From: Campylobacter upsaliensis
GTDB lineage: Bacteria; Campylobacterota; Campylobacteria; Campylobacterales; Campylobacteraceae
NCBI RefSeq assembly: GCF_900637395.1
Contig: NZ_LR134372.1
Coordinates: 868,001 to 932,000, forward strand
Reading direction: 5' to 3'
Length of the DNA: 64,000 bases
The notes below the pieces were generated by a model, which did not search any database, was not told the DNA's origin, and saw nothing but the letters and a program-made list of their open reading frames with translations. This document shows positions 37,134 to 46,762 of the stretch, piece by piece. The position numbers were made by a program, and so were the translations under genes. Positions within the stretch are counted from its first letter, which is position 1, and each line of letters begins with the position of its first letter.

Positions 37134-37526
37134 TTAATGACCGATAGCATATTTATAATACGCCGCACAAGCACCTTCACCCGAAACCATACAACTGCCT
37201 ATGGGATTTTTCGGTGTGCAAACCTTACCAAAAACTTTACACTCATAAGGCTTTGCCAAGCCTCTTAAAATTTGACCGCAAATACAAGCTTTATTTTCGC
37301 CCTTACTTTTAACCTCGCAATCATAAAGCTTACTTGCGTCATAATTTGCAAATTCTTCTCTAAGCTCTAAGCCTCCATTTTTTATAAGTCCTAAACCTCT
37401 AAATTCAAAATCGCAAGGCTTGAAATATTTTTGAACCAAATTTTATGCCTTGACATTACCCAAGCGACTCACAACCCTTGAGTATTGATTATAAATTTCG
37501 GCTTTTTGGGCGTTTTTTTTGTAAAT
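37134..37526 (-). pseudogene. hypD: 3' remnant of hypD (hydrogenase maturation)
   Basis: The C-terminal third of HypD is readable on the minus strand. It runs KKNAQKAEIYNQYSRVV, then RLGNVKA, then a TAA at 37443-37445 where the family suggests a sense codon (probably CAA). It continues through VQKYFKPCDFEFRGLGLI, ACICGQILRGL, CKVFGKVCTP and MVSGEGACAAYYKY. HypD carries an iron-sulfur cluster and helps build the Fe(CN)2CO unit of NiFe hydrogenases. About two thirds of the gene is missing, and homology stops near 37526, close to the bioA promoter. A TTG at 37437-37439 could start a 101-residue fragment, but that would be non-functional. Confidence 0.85.
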
Positions 37527-37580
37527 TTAAACTTAGTTATTAACTTTTAAAATTTATATTGTTATAAAAAAAGGAAAATT

Positions 37581-38849
37581 ATGTTAAAAGAGCTAGATTT
37601 ATTATACCTTTGGCATCCTTGCACACAAATGAAAGACCACGAAAAAATCCCCCTAATCCCCATAAAAAAAGCACAAGGAGTATGGCTTTACGATTTTGAT
37701 GATAAAGCTTATATGGACTGCATTAGCTCTTGGTGGGTGAATCTTTTTGGTCATTGTAATCCTGAAATTTCAAACGCCATAAAAACTCAACTTGAGCGCT
37801 TAGAACATGTGCTTTTAGCGGGTTTTAGCCACGAGGGTATTATTAGGCTTTCTCAAAGGCTTTGTGCTTTAAGTGGCTTTGATAAGTGCTTTTATGCAGA
37901 TAATGGCTCTTCCATCATCGAAGTTGCTCTTAAAATGAGCTTTCATTATCATCTTAATAAGGGCAAGAAAAAGAATAAGTTTTTATCCCTTGCAAATTCC
38001 TACCACGGCGAAACTTTAGGAGCTTTAAGCGTAGGTGATGTCAAGCTTTATAAGCAAACTTATAATCCACTTTTTTTAGAAAATTTAAGCACAAAAGCCC
38101 CAAGTGGAGAAGATTATGAGGAGGCTTTAAAAGAGCTTAAAAGCACCCTAGAAAAACACGCAAATTCTCTTTGTGCTTTTATCGTAGAGCCTTTAGTGCA
38201 GTGTGCTGGCAATATGAATATGTATGAATCTAGCTTTTTAAATGAAGCAATTAAGCTTTGCCGCTATTTTGAAGTGCAGGTGATTTTCGATGAAATTGCC
38301 GTTGGTTTTGGTCGCACAGGAAAGCTTTTTGCTATGGATTATTGTAAGGAAAAGCCCGATTATCTTTGTCTTTCTAAGGGCATTACGGGGGGCTTTTTGC
38401 CTTTGGCTGTGGTTTTGGTAAAAGATGAAATTTATAATGCCTTTTACGCGCCTTATGAGGATAATAAAGCCTTTTTACACTCGCACTCTTACACGGGTAA
38501 TGCCCTTGCCACAGCAGCAGCTAATGAGGTTTTAAATATTTTTGAAACGCAAAATGTTTTAGAAAAAAACGCTAAATTAAGCCTTTTCATTAAGCAAGAA
38601 TTTGAAAAATTAAAAGAATTTCATTTTTTAAGTAATTTTAGACAACAAGGTATGATTTACGCTTTTGATATCAAAAGTCAAATTTCAAGGGCGGGGCTTT
38701 TGGTCTATGAAAAGGCTTTGCAAAAAAAGCTTTTGTTAAGACCTTTAGGAAATACGATTTATTTTATGCCGCCTTATATCATTACAAAAGATGAAATTTC
38801 TTATGTTGTAGATAGTTTGATAGAAATTTTTAAGGAATTTAAAGCTTAA
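37581..38849 (+). CDS. bioA: Adenosylmethionine-8-amino-7-oxononanoate transaminase
   Basis: BioA transfers an amino group from S-adenosylmethionine to KAPA, giving DAPA in biotin synthesis. The 422-residue class III aminotransferase shows [12 protein letters not shown] at the start, [48 protein letters not shown], and the PLP lysine in [14 protein letters not shown] (about residue 266). GGAAAATT lies just before the ATG. It converges on bioD with an 11-base overlap. Confidence 0.96.
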   Translation: MLKELDLLYLWHPCTQMKDHEKIPLIPIKKAQGVWLYDFDDKAYMDCISSWWVNLFGHCNPEISNAIKTQLERLEHVLLAGFSHEGIIRLSQRLCALSGFDKCFYADNGSSIIEVALKMSFHYHLNKGKKKNKFLSLANSYHGETLGALSVGDVKLYKQTYNPLFLENLSTKAPSGEDYEEALKELKSTLEKHANSLCAFIVEPLVQCAGNMNMYESSFLNEAIKLCRYFEVQVIFDEIAVGFGRTGKLFAMDYCKEKPDYLCLSKGITGGFLPLAVVLVKDEIYNAFYAPYEDNKAFLHSHSYTGNALATAAANEVLNIFETQNVLEKNAKLSLFIKQEFEKLKEFHFLSNFRQQGMIYAFDIKSQISRAGLLVYEKALQKKLLLRPLGNTIYFMPPYIITKDEISYVVDSLIEIFKEFKA

Positions 38850-39435
38850 GAAAAGTTTCAACTTGACTTTTAAATTTCTTATTTTCTATATTTTTTGCAT
38901 TAAAAAAAGGAAGATTAATAATAGGAATTTTTGCATAGCTTTTAATAAATTCATCTTGCAAAGGCTCTTTTTTCCCCATCATCGCCAAAAAAAGTATGGG
39001 AATTTGCCTCATTTTAAGCGCTTCTATACTTAGTAAAATGTGATTAATACTCCCAAGATAATAACGCCCCACTAAAATGGTAGGTTTTTTAAATTTTTGC
39101 ATAAAATCTATCATCGCAAAATTTTCATCAAGGGGCGTGAAAAGCCCACCGGCTAATTCTATTAACAAATTTTCATTATTGGGAATTTGTAAAGAGAAAG
39201 CCTGATAATTTGCTTTTTCTTTTATCTTAGCTAAATGTGGTGAAGCGGGTGTTTGAAGTGTAAAGCCCTCTTTTAAAATGCGCGTTTTAGGGCTTAACTT
39301 AGCAATTAAATCACTATCTGTTGGAGTGCCAGCTTGTATGAGTTTAAAATAATCATAGTTTAAATTTGCACAAAAAGCCGCACTAAAATGCGTTTTCCCA
39401 GCGTCTGTATGAATCCCACTAATATAAATTTGCAT
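38839..39435 (-). CDS. bioD: Dethiobiotin synthetase
   Basis: BioD closes the ureido ring of DAPA using CO2 and ATP. The protein of about 198 residues starts [20 protein letters not shown], where the P loop follows the family pattern, and carries [12 protein letters not shown] and [13 protein letters not shown] set the start at 39435 because its ATG shares a base with the TAA of the SMR gene (TAATG) and because the family begins at this methionine. An upstream in-frame ATG at 39447 would add four residues. It is short compared with E. coli BioD (225 residues). Confidence 0.93.
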   Translation of the reverse strand: MQIYISGIHTDAGKTHFSAAFCANLNYDYFKLIQAGTPTDSDLIAKLSPKTRILKEGFTLQTPASPHLAKIKEKANYQAFSLQIPNNENLLIELAGGLFTPLDENFAMIDFMQKFKKPTILVGRYYLGSINHILLSIEALKMRQIPILFLAMMGKKEPLQDEFIKSYAKIPIINLPFFNAKNIENKKFKSQVETFLKL

Positions 39436-39749
39436 TATGAAATCCACTTCAAACCTACGCTTGAGGCTAAGATAAGCCCTAAGAAAAAAAGCTTCATTAA
39501 GCTTTTGCTTTCTTTAAAAAACACCACGCCCACTATCACGCCTCCAGCCGCTCCTATGCCTGTCCATATCGCATAAGCAGTTGCCATAGAAATTTCACGC
39601 ATAGCCAAAGAAAGAAAGCCAAAGCTTAAAGAAAACTGCATTAAAATGGCAAGGAGGTAGATTTTCCGTTTTGTAAGGATAAGTTTTTTCATCGCTATCA
39701 CGCCCAAAATTTCCATACACCCAGCTAAAAAAAGAAAAAACCAACTCAT
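39435..39749 (-). CDS. Small multidrug resistance (SMR) family protein, subunit 2
   Basis: The 104-residue protein has four membrane helices in the SMR pattern, with the membrane-embedded glutamate in [15 protein letters not shown] (about residue 13). [22 protein letters not shown] is the conserved central helix. SMR proteins export cations such as quaternary ammonium compounds or guanidinium in exchange for protons. It overlaps a second SMR gene by four bases, so the two probably form a heterodimer. Confidence 0.9.
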   Translation of the reverse strand: MSWFFLFLAGCMEILGVIAMKKLILTKRKIYLLAILMQFSLSFGFLSLAMREISMATAYAIWTGIGAAGGVIVGVVFFKESKSLMKLFFLGLILASSVGLKWIS

Positions 39750-40150
39750 TTTTTCTCCTCAAAATCTAGTCCCAAATCCTGCGAAAGCTCCTCCACTAAA
39801 GCTTCATCATTTTCTCTACTCACAAATTTAAGTCCCACCACGCCCAAAAGCAAGATGAAAATTAAAGAAATCTTAAGTAAAGAAAAAGGCTCATTGAAAA
39901 AGAGCATTTCAGCCAAAACCACTCCCGCTGTGCCTATACCTACAAACACCGCATAAGCCACGCTTACCTCAATCTTTTGCATAGCCACCACAGCACAACA
40001 AAAAGAGATCAAAATCCCACAACCCGTTAAAATATACCAAATAAGCTCATTGGCATATTTTAAGCCGCTCACCCAAAAGCACTCCACAAAACCGCCCAAA
40101 AGCACCAAACACCAAGCTAAATTAACACTGACTTCTTTTTTCAAATCCAA
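39746..40150 (-). CDS. Small multidrug resistance (SMR) family protein, subunit 1
   Basis: The 134-residue protein has four membrane helices. It contains LVLLGGFVECFWVSGLKYA with the proton-coupling glutamate (about residue 23) and SVAYAVFVGIGTAGVVLAEML. It also has a 20-residue acidic C-terminal tail ([19 protein letters not shown]) that typical SMR proteins of about 105 residues lack. Paired SMR genes, one longer than the other, usually act together. It is the first gene of the SMR-SMR-bioD run. Confidence 0.9.
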   Translation of the reverse strand: MDLKKEVSVNLAWCLVLLGGFVECFWVSGLKYANELIWYILTGCGILISFCCAVVAMQKIEVSVAYAVFVGIGTAGVVLAEMLFFNEPFSLLKISLIFILLLGVVGLKFVSRENDEALVEELSQDLGLDFEEKK

Positions 40151-40260
40151 GCCTTTTGTAAAAATAAGGAGCGAATTTTAGCATAAAAAATTGATTTACT
40201 ATACATTTATAATTTTAAATGAAAATTTTATGACTTTTAATTTTATCAAAAGGAGAAGTG

Positions 40261-41295
40261 ATGAATTTAATAAAAGGTGGTAAAAAAGCCTTGTTGGTAA
40301 TGGCTAGCCTTGCGTTTTTAACAAGTGCAAATCTTTATGCGAAAGATTTTAAGCCTGTCATTGTAATCCACGGAGGAACAAGCGGTTTAGGTCTCACAAA
40401 AGAGGAATTTGCTAAAAGAGAAGTGGTAATGAAAGAATCGCTTAAAGCTGGTCAAAAAATTTTAGAAGCAGGAGGAAGCTCAACCGATGCTGTAATTGCT
40501 GCAATTAAAGTAATGGAGGATAGCCCTGAATTTAATGCAGGTAAAGGAGCTGTATTTACCGCTGATGGCTATAACGAACTTGACGCTTCATTAATGGATG
40601 GGAAAACCTTAAATGCAGGTGCTATCGCTATGGCAAGAACGATTAAAAATCCTATCGAGGCGGCAAAAGTGGTTATGGAAAAAACGCCACATACCCTAAT
40701 TGCCGGTGAAGGTGCGGACAAATTAGCCAAAGCAAATGGCTTAGAAATCGTCAAGCAAAAATATTTCTACACAGAACACCGCTATAAACAATTCAAAGAA
40801 GCACAAAAAAGTAAAGAAGTTTTACTCGATAGTGATAAGGCTAAGGCACATTTAGGACTTAGCACAGAGCCTTATTTAGGAACAGTGGGAGCAATCGCCT
40901 TAGATAAAAATGGAAATTTAGCCGCTGGAACAAGCACAGGCGGAACGACAAATAAAATGACCGGACGCATAGGAGATTCACCTATTATAGGAGCTGGAAA
41001 TTATGCAAATAATGATTCTGTGGCTGTTTCTTGCACGGGAACAGGTGATATTTACATAAGAGTGGCAGCAGCACACGAAGTCGCAGCCCTTTACAAGCAT
41101 AAAAAATTATCTATCCAAAAAGCAGCAGAAGAAACCATTAAAGAGGTAGCAGAACTTGGCGGAATTGGTGGAATTATCTCAATCGATAAAAATGGTAAAG
41201 TAGGATATGCTTGGACCAAAGATAAACTTGGAATGTATCACGGCGAAGCTAGAGCTGGTGAAGAGCCTAAAATCTTTTGGCCTGTGGCTAAATAA
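40261..41295 (+). CDS. Isoaspartyl peptidase/L-asparaginase (Ntn hydrolase)
   Basis: The protein of about 344 residues has a signal peptide (cleavage near SANLYA, residue 27), so it should act in the periplasm. It is the plant-type, self-cleaving asparaginase family: VIHGGTSG, GSSTDAVIAAIKVMEDSPEFNAGKGAVF, then the autocleavage site before Thr208 in LGTVGAIALD. GTSTGGTTNKMTGRIGDSP and SCTGTGDIYIR follow. The family removes isoaspartyl residues from peptides and hydrolyses asparagine. It is distinct from the type II AnsB enzyme. I chose ATG 40261 because AGGAG lies five bases upstream; a GTG precedes it directly. Confidence 0.9.
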   Translation: MNLIKGGKKALLVMASLAFLTSANLYAKDFKPVIVIHGGTSGLGLTKEEFAKREVVMKESLKAGQKILEAGGSSTDAVIAAIKVMEDSPEFNAGKGAVFTADGYNELDASLMDGKTLNAGAIAMARTIKNPIEAAKVVMEKTPHTLIAGEGADKLAKANGLEIVKQKYFYTEHRYKQFKEAQKSKEVLLDSDKAKAHLGLSTEPYLGTVGAIALDKNGNLAAGTSTGGTTNKMTGRIGDSPIIGAGNYANNDSVAVSCTGTGDIYIRVAAAHEVAALYKHKKLSIQKAAEETIKEVAELGGIGGIISIDKNGKVGYAWTKDKLGMYHGEARAGEEPKIFWPVAK

Positions 41296-41298
41296 TCA

Positions 41299-41320
41299 AA
41301 GTGCCTAAGCTTAGGCACTT
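41299..41320 (+). terminator. Terminator after the asparaginase gene
   Basis: AAGTGCCTAAG and CTTAGGCACTT are perfect 11-base arms with no gap, four bases after the gene's stop. They are followed by CCTTCTTAAA. This separates the asparaginase gene from the trp operon promoter region. Confidence 0.65.
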
Positions 41321-41400
41321 CCTTCTTAAATACTTCTTTAAATAAAATTTGATAAAATGATAATTTAAACTTTCTATAAGAAAACTTAAGGGAAATACTA

Positions 41401-42639
41401 ATGCTTAGCAAAGATGTCAATTTTTATTATAGACAAATTTTAGAAAAATATCCTAATTCTTATTTTACACAGGATTTAAATAAGGTTATTATTGGGATTG
41501 ATTGTGAATATTTAGATGCTAATTCTATAACATTTAGCGAATTAAAAGCTAAATTTTATGAGTGTGCGGCAAGAGAAAAATTATGCGAATATGCGGGTTT
41601 TTTTGGGGTTTTGAGTGCAGATTTTATTCATTTGTTTGAAAATTTGCCCTCTTTAGAGCGTAAAAATTACGATTTCCCGCCCTTTTTATTTGCTAATGCT
41701 AAGGCTTATTTGCTCTATGAAAAAAACAGCAAAATGTTTTTTAAATTTGGAGAAAAAACTTATTTTGATTTCTTAGATGATCATTTTAAAATTCCTCCTA
41801 AAAACAAAGCTGAATTTAGCATTTTAAACGACTTAAAAGAAGAGAAAGAAAGCTATGAAGCTATGGTCGAAAAGGCTAAAGAATATCTTTTGAGTGGAGA
41901 TATTTTTCAAGTCGTTTTAAGCAAACAGCTTTGCATTAAACATAATCTTAAGCCTTTTGATTATTATGAAGCTTTAAGCCTTGAAAATCCTAGTGCTTAT
42001 ATGTTTTATTTCCCTACTCAATATGGCGTAGTTTTAGGCTCATCGCCTGAGCTTTTGCTTAGCATTAAACAAAAAGAAATTTTTACAGCACCCATAGCTG
42101 GAACAAGAAATTTGAACGCAAATAGCAATTTAGAGGCGTTAGAAAAAGATCTTTTAAGTGATGAAAAAGAATTGAGTGAGCATAGAATGCTTGTAGATTT
42201 AGCAAGAAATGACATCTCTAAATTTGGTAAAAATACTAGAGTTGAAAAACTTTATAATGTCCTAAAAAGCAAATATGTGATGCACATCGTTAGCGAGGTT
42301 TATGCTAATTTAAGAGAAGAAGCCAGCATTTTTGACGCTATTGGCGCACTTTTTCCAGCAGGGACTCTAAGCGGTGCACCTAAAATTCGTGCCTTAGAAA
42401 TCATCGGCGAACTTGAAAATCTTAATCGTGGCGTTTATGGCGGTGCGGTAGGCTTTTTAAATTTTAATGAAAATGTCGTTTTAGCTCTTATCATACGCTC
42501 TGCCTTTTTCAAAGATGACAAAGCCTACATTTCAAGCGGTGCAGGTATAGTGCTAAAAAGCGAAGCAAAAAAAGAATATGATGAAATTTGTGCCAAAAGA
42601 AAAGCTTTACTAACGACATTTGAAAGGCTTGCAAAATGA
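41401..42639 (+). CDS. trpE: Anthranilate synthase component I
   Basis: TrpE makes anthranilate from chorismate with ammonia supplied by the TrpG domain. At 412 residues it is shorter than E. coli TrpE (520), mainly at the N terminus. Chorismate-binding motifs are GSSPELLLS, IAGTRNLNAN, LVDLARNDISKFG, FPAGTLSGAPKIRALEII and GGAVGFLNFNENV. I see no LLES-type tryptophan feedback motif at the N terminus. I see no leader peptide or attenuator in the 80 bases upstream, so control is probably at initiation. It overlaps trpGD by four bases. Confidence 0.96.
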   Translation: MLSKDVNFYYRQILEKYPNSYFTQDLNKVIIGIDCEYLDANSITFSELKAKFYECAAREKLCEYAGFFGVLSADFIHLFENLPSLERKNYDFPPFLFANAKAYLLYEKNSKMFFKFGEKTYFDFLDDHFKIPPKNKAEFSILNDLKEEKESYEAMVEKAKEYLLSGDIFQVVLSKQLCIKHNLKPFDYYEALSLENPSAYMFYFPTQYGVVLGSSPELLLSIKQKEIFTAPIAGTRNLNANSNLEALEKDLLSDEKELSEHRMLVDLARNDISKFGKNTRVEKLYNVLKSKYVMHIVSEVYANLREEASIFDAIGALFPAGTLSGAPKIRALEIIGELENLNRGVYGGAVGFLNFNENVVLALIIRSAFFKDDKAYISSGAGIVLKSEAKKEYDEICAKRKALLTTFERLAK

Positions 42640-44231
42640 TACTTTTAATCGACAATTACGACTCTTTTGTTTATAATATTAAATTAATGCTTGAAAGGTT
42701 AAGTAATGATGAAATTAAGGTCGTTAGAAACGATAAAATAAGCCTTAGCGAAATCAAGACTTTAAATCCTTCTCATATCATTTTAAGTCCGGGTCCAAAA
42801 CATCCAAAAGATAGCGGAATTTGCCTTGAAATTTTTAAAGCAAAACTAGAAATTCCTGTGCTTGGAATTTGTTTAGGGCATCAGGCTTTAGGACTTAGCT
42901 TTAATGCTAAAATTAAAAGACTTCAAAACATAGCTCACGCAAAAAGCTCCACACTTACTATACAAAAAGAAAGCATTTTGTTTAAAAATTTGCCAAAAAG
43001 CTTTAACATTATGCGTTACCACTCTTTAGAAGTTGTGGAACTTAGCGAGGATTTAGAAGCTCTGTCTTATAGTGAAGATGGAGTTTTGATGGCGATGAGG
43101 CATACAAATTTGCCTTATTTTGGGATACAATTTCACCCTGAAAGCTATTTTAGCGAGTATGGTTTGCAAATTTTCTCTAATTTTCTCAATGAAAATAAAA
43201 AAGAAATAAAGCAAGATAAAAATTTAAATCAATACCTGCATAAACTCAGTGAAAATATCGCCTTAGAAAGTGAGGATTTTAAAAATATTTGCGAATTTAT
43301 AATGAGTAAAGAATATGAGCCTTTGCAAATCGCCGCCCTACTCATACTCATCACAGAAAAATCACTCAATCAAAAGTCTTTAAGTGCTTTTGTGCAAAAT
43401 ATCTTGCGTTATTCTAAAACCTTTAGTGATGAAAGTGAGATGATAGATATTTGTGGCACTGGGGGCGATGGCTTTAAGAGCATTAATGTCTCGACGGCGG
43501 TAGCTTTTATCCTTGCGTCTTTGGGGGTAAAAGTCGCTAAACACGGCAACCGCGCGATATCTAGCTCAAGTGGAAGTAGCGATGTTTTAGAAGCTTTACA
43601 AATTCCAATCCCTTCATCTTTAGAGGAGGGTTTAAAACTTTTAGAGGAAAAAAATCTTAACTTCTTTCACGCGCCATTTTTCCATCCTTTAGTGGGAGAA
43701 TTAAGAGAAATTCGCTCTAAGCTAGGAGTAAGAACGGTGTTTAATGTCTTAGGTCCCTTGCTGCATCCAAATTTAAAACTTAAATATCAGCTTATGGGAA
43801 ATTATCACGCACCCGTGCATAGACTTTTAGCTGAAGTGTTAAAAGCACTCGGTAGAAAACACGCCTTAGTAGTAAGGGGAAATGATGGAATGGATGAGCT
43901 TAGCATTTGCGATGAAAGTAAAATTATAGAATTAAAAGATAATGAAATTTATGAATATAATATTGCCCCCGAGCAATTTGGCTTTAAAAGGGCTTTTCAT
44001 AGTGAAATTTTAGGCTCAAGCCCTGAAAATAATGCTAAAGATTTAGAGCTTATTTTAAGTGCAAAACTTAAAGGTGCAAAATTTGATATAGTCGTTTTAA
44101 ATGCGATGTTTGCACTTTATACCGCTAATAAAGCAGCAAGTCCTTTGGAGGCTAAAGATGTGATTTTAGAGGCTTTAAATTCGGGGCTTGTGTATGAATT
44201 TTTTAAAGCTTATCAAAATGACAAAGCTTAA
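42636..44231 (+). CDS. trpD: Anthranilate synthase glutaminase/phosphoribosyltransferase fusion
   Basis: One 531-residue chain joins TrpG and TrpD. The glutamine amidotransferase half (about 1-190) has the nucleophile Cys79 in LGICLGHQALG and IQFHPESY with its His/Glu pair. The phosphoribosyltransferase half (about 200-531) has DICGTGGDGFKSINVSTA, KHGNRAISSSSGSSDVLEAL, FAPFFHP-like HAPFFHPLV, and RTVFNVLGPLLHP. It moves a ribose phosphate from PRPP to anthranilate. The fusion matches that of other Campylobacter and of enteric bacteria. Confidence 0.96.
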   Translation: MILLIDNYDSFVYNIKLMLERLSNDEIKVVRNDKISLSEIKTLNPSHIILSPGPKHPKDSGICLEIFKAKLEIPVLGICLGHQALGLSFNAKIKRLQNIAHAKSSTLTIQKESILFKNLPKSFNIMRYHSLEVVELSEDLEALSYSEDGVLMAMRHTNLPYFGIQFHPESYFSEYGLQIFSNFLNENKKEIKQDKNLNQYLHKLSENIALESEDFKNICEFIMSKEYEPLQIAALLILITEKSLNQKSLSAFVQNILRYSKTFSDESEMIDICGTGGDGFKSINVSTAVAFILASLGVKVAKHGNRAISSSSGSSDVLEALQIPIPSSLEEGLKLLEEKNLNFFHAPFFHPLVGELREIRSKLGVRTVFNVLGPLLHPNLKLKYQLMGNYHAPVHRLLAEVLKALGRKHALVVRGNDGMDELSICDESKIIELKDNEIYEYNIAPEQFGFKRAFHSEILGSSPENNAKDLELILSAKLKGAKFDIVVLNAMFALYTANKAASPLEAKDVILEALNSGLVYEFFKAYQNDKA

Positions 44232-44820
44232 AATTTGCGGCATAAAAGACATTTTAAACGCTGAGCAAATCAGTGGCTTAGAACAGATTAATTATCTAGG
44301 TTTAATTTTTGCTCAAAGTGTGCGAAAGGTCGATGAGAAAACGGCGATAAAACTCTCTCAAATCATCCATAAAAATCATAAAAAAGTCGTGGGGGTTTTT
44401 GTCGATGAAAGCTTAGAATTTATCCTTAAAATAGCTCAAAATGCAGAGCTTGACGGCGTGCAAATTCACAGACACATCGCTCAAAAAGATTTCGAAATTT
44501 TGCAAAAAAATAAACTTTTCGTTTGGCAAGTCATTAGCGTAGGAGAAAATCTTCAAATGCCTAGTCAAATTTATGCAGATATGACTCTTTTTGACACTAA
44601 AGGTAAATTTAAGGGTGGAAATGGGATCAGTTTTGACTGGAATTTGCTAAAAGATTATAAACAAAAATTTGGCATAGCTGGAGGTATAGGAGTGCATAAT
44701 ATCCGCGAAGCTAAAGCTTTAAATCCCACTCTCATCGATGTTAATTCTAAGGTAGAAAATTCGCAAGGTTTAAAAGAACTTGCTAAAATTAAAGACTTAA
44801 TTAAGGAGTTTCAAAAATGA
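44218..44820 (+). CDS. trpF: Phosphoribosylanthranilate isomerase
   Basis: TrpF rearranges phosphoribosylanthranilate to CdRP. The 200-residue TIM barrel has the general base Cys in KLKICGIKD at its start, LGLIFAQSVRKVD, VGVFVDES, DGVQIH and the phosphate site FGIAGGIGVHNI. I place the start at ATG 44218, giving MTKLKICGI, because the family begins there. An upstream ATG at 44188 would only extend further into trpD. It overlaps trpD by 14 bases and trpB by four. Confidence 0.94.
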   Translation: MTKLKICGIKDILNAEQISGLEQINYLGLIFAQSVRKVDEKTAIKLSQIIHKNHKKVVGVFVDESLEFILKIAQNAELDGVQIHRHIAQKDFEILQKNKLFVWQVISVGENLQMPSQIYADMTLFDTKGKFKGGNGISFDWNLLKDYKQKFGIAGGIGVHNIREAKALNPTLIDVNSKVENSQGLKELAKIKDLIKEFQK

Positions 44821-45995
44821 AAAAAAGCTATTATGGAAATTATGGGGGGCAATTTTTACCCGAAAGTGCGATGTTTGCCCTAAATGAGCTTGAAAAAGCT
44901 TTTTTGAAATTTAGCAAGAATAAAGAATTTAAAAAAGAATTAAACGAGCTCTTAAAAAATTATGTTGGACGCCCAACTCCTCTTTATTACGCTAAGAATT
45001 TAAGCAAAATTTACGGACATAAAATTTATCTCAAAAGAGAAGATTTAAATCACACAGGCGCACATAAAATCAATAATGCCATAGCTCAAGCCTTGCTTGC
45101 TAAAAAAATGGGTAAGAAAAAAATCATAGCCGAAACAGGCGCCGGACAGCACGGACTAGCCACTGCTACTGCTGCGGCACTTTTGGGACTTGAGTGTGAA
45201 ATTTTTATGGGTGCTGTCGATGTGCAAAGACAAGCTTTAAATGTCTATAAAATCGAACTTTTAGGTGCGAAAGTTAATGCCATTGAAAGCGGGCTTAAAA
45301 CCTTAAAAGAAGCTACAACAGCGGCAATTCAACATTGGGTAAGTGATATAAAAAATTTATTTTATGTCGTAGGAAGTGCGGTTGGTCCTTATCCCTATCC
45401 TAAAATGGTAACGCATTTTCAAAGTGTCATAGGCAAAGAGTGCAAAATGCAGCTTAGAAAGCTTGGTAAAAAGGCTGATTATATCATCGCAGCAGTTGGT
45501 GGAGGTTCAAATGCGGCGGGAATTTTTAACGAATTTTTAAATGATAAAAGCGTCAAACTTATAGGCGTAGAGGCTGCGGGGCTTGGCATTGATACGCCTT
45601 ATCATGCTGCAACTTTAACTAAGGGAAAAACGGGCATTATTCACGGAATGAAAACTAAGGTTTTGCAAGATGAGTTGGGGAATATACTGCCCGTGCATAG
45701 CATTTCTGCGGGGCTTGATTATCCCGGAGTGGGACCTTTGCACGCACATTTGTTTGAAAGTAAAAGGGCTAAGTATGAGGCAATTAGCGATGATGAGTGC
45801 ATGAGGGCTTTAAAACTACTTTGTAAGGAGGAAGGGATTATCCCCGCTATCGAAAGTTCGCACGCCTTAGCTTTTTTGGAAAAGCTCTGCCCCACTCTAA
45901 AGAAAAAAAGTGTGATTATCGTTAATCTTTCTGGGCGTGGGGATAAAGATATGACAAGCATTAGAGCTTATAAAAAAGGAACAATTTATGGTTGA
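44817..45995 (+). CDS. trpB: Tryptophan synthase beta chain
   Basis: TrpB makes tryptophan from indole and serine with PLP. The 392-residue chain has GQFLPESAMFALNELE, RPTPLYYAKNL, the PLP lysine Lys84 in LNHTGAHKINNA, ETGAGQHGLATATAAAL, GGGSNAAG and the SGRGDKDM phosphate loop. It overlaps trpA by eight bases, which suits the alpha2-beta2 complex. Confidence 0.97.
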   Translation: MKKSYYGNYGGQFLPESAMFALNELEKAFLKFSKNKEFKKELNELLKNYVGRPTPLYYAKNLSKIYGHKIYLKREDLNHTGAHKINNAIAQALLAKKMGKKKIIAETGAGQHGLATATAAALLGLECEIFMGAVDVQRQALNVYKIELLGAKVNAIESGLKTLKEATTAAIQHWVSDIKNLFYVVGSAVGPYPYPKMVTHFQSVIGKECKMQLRKLGKKADYIIAAVGGGSNAAGIFNEFLNDKSVKLIGVEAAGLGIDTPYHAATLTKGKTGIIHGMKTKVLQDELGNILPVHSISAGLDYPGVGPLHAHLFESKRAKYEAISDDECMRALKLLCKEEGIIPAIESSHALAFLEKLCPTLKKKSVIIVNLSGRGDKDMTSIRAYKKGTIYG

Positions 45996-46737
45996 TTTTA
46001 GAAAATTTTATAAAGACAAGGCAAATATTGCTTATATCGTAATGGGATATCCTAATTTAGATATGAGTGTGAAATTTATCAAGCGTTTAGATGAGTGCAA
46101 TATCGATATTTTAGAAGTTGGTGTGCCTTATAGCGACCCCATAGCCGATGGAGAAATCATTGCAAACGCTGCTAACAAAGCTTTAGAAAATGGAACAACC
46201 ATACATAAAATATTAGAAAAACTAGAAAAAATCGAAACTAACAAAGCCCTAGTTTTTATGGCGTATTATAATTTAATCTTTGCTTATGGATTAAAAGCCT
46301 TTGTAAAAGCGGCTAAAAAGGCTGGAATTTGTGGTTTAATCGTGCCTGAGTTAAGTTATGAAGAAAGCAGCGATTTAAAAAAAGAATGCGACAAAGAGGG
46401 CTTAGCTCTCATCACTTTCATCAGCCTTACAACACCAAAAGAACGCATAGTTAAACTTTGCAAAAATGCAAATGGCTTTATTTATCTTTTAGCAAGCATA
46501 GGACTAACGGGCGGAAAATCTTCTCGTAATGAACTTTTGGTGAATAAAATTGAAGAAATTAGAGCCTATACAAAACTGCCTATTTTTGTAGGTTTTGGCA
46601 TAAAAAATTATGAAGATGTTGAAAAAATTCGCAAAATTAGCGATGGAGCTATTGTCGGCACAAGTATAGTTAATGAATTTCAAAATGAGAACATCGATGA
46701 AGTGATAAAAAATGTGAAAGAAATCTTTAAAAAATAA
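45988..46737 (+). CDS. trpA: Tryptophan synthase alpha chain
   Basis: TrpA cleaves indole-3-glycerol phosphate and passes indole to TrpB. The 249-residue TIM barrel has catalytic Glu43 and Asp54 in ILEVGVPYSDPIADG, MAYYNLIFAYG, VPELSYEES, and the phosphate-binding GFGIKNYEDV and DGAIVGTSIV. No trpC (indole-3-glycerol phosphate synthase) lies in this operon; it must be elsewhere, as in C. jejuni. Confidence 0.97.
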   Translation: MVDFRKFYKDKANIAYIVMGYPNLDMSVKFIKRLDECNIDILEVGVPYSDPIADGEIIANAANKALENGTTIHKILEKLEKIETNKALVFMAYYNLIFAYGLKAFVKAAKKAGICGLIVPELSYEESSDLKKECDKEGLALITFISLTTPKERIVKLCKNANGFIYLLASIGLTGGKSSRNELLVNKIEEIRAYTKLPIFVGFGIKNYEDVEKIRKISDGAIVGTSIVNEFQNENIDEVIKNVKEIFKK

Positions 46738-46762
46738 CCTTTTAGTTAATTTTTACTTTTTT

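Noticed and set aside
37437-37439. TTG start giving a 101-residue HypD-like protein
   Set aside because: Homology continues upstream of the TTG in the same frame beyond a stop, so this is the end of a broken gene rather than a short functional one.
39746-40150. Acidic tail of the longer SMR subunit as a fusion domain
   Set aside because: The tail is only about 20 residues and has no recognisable fold.
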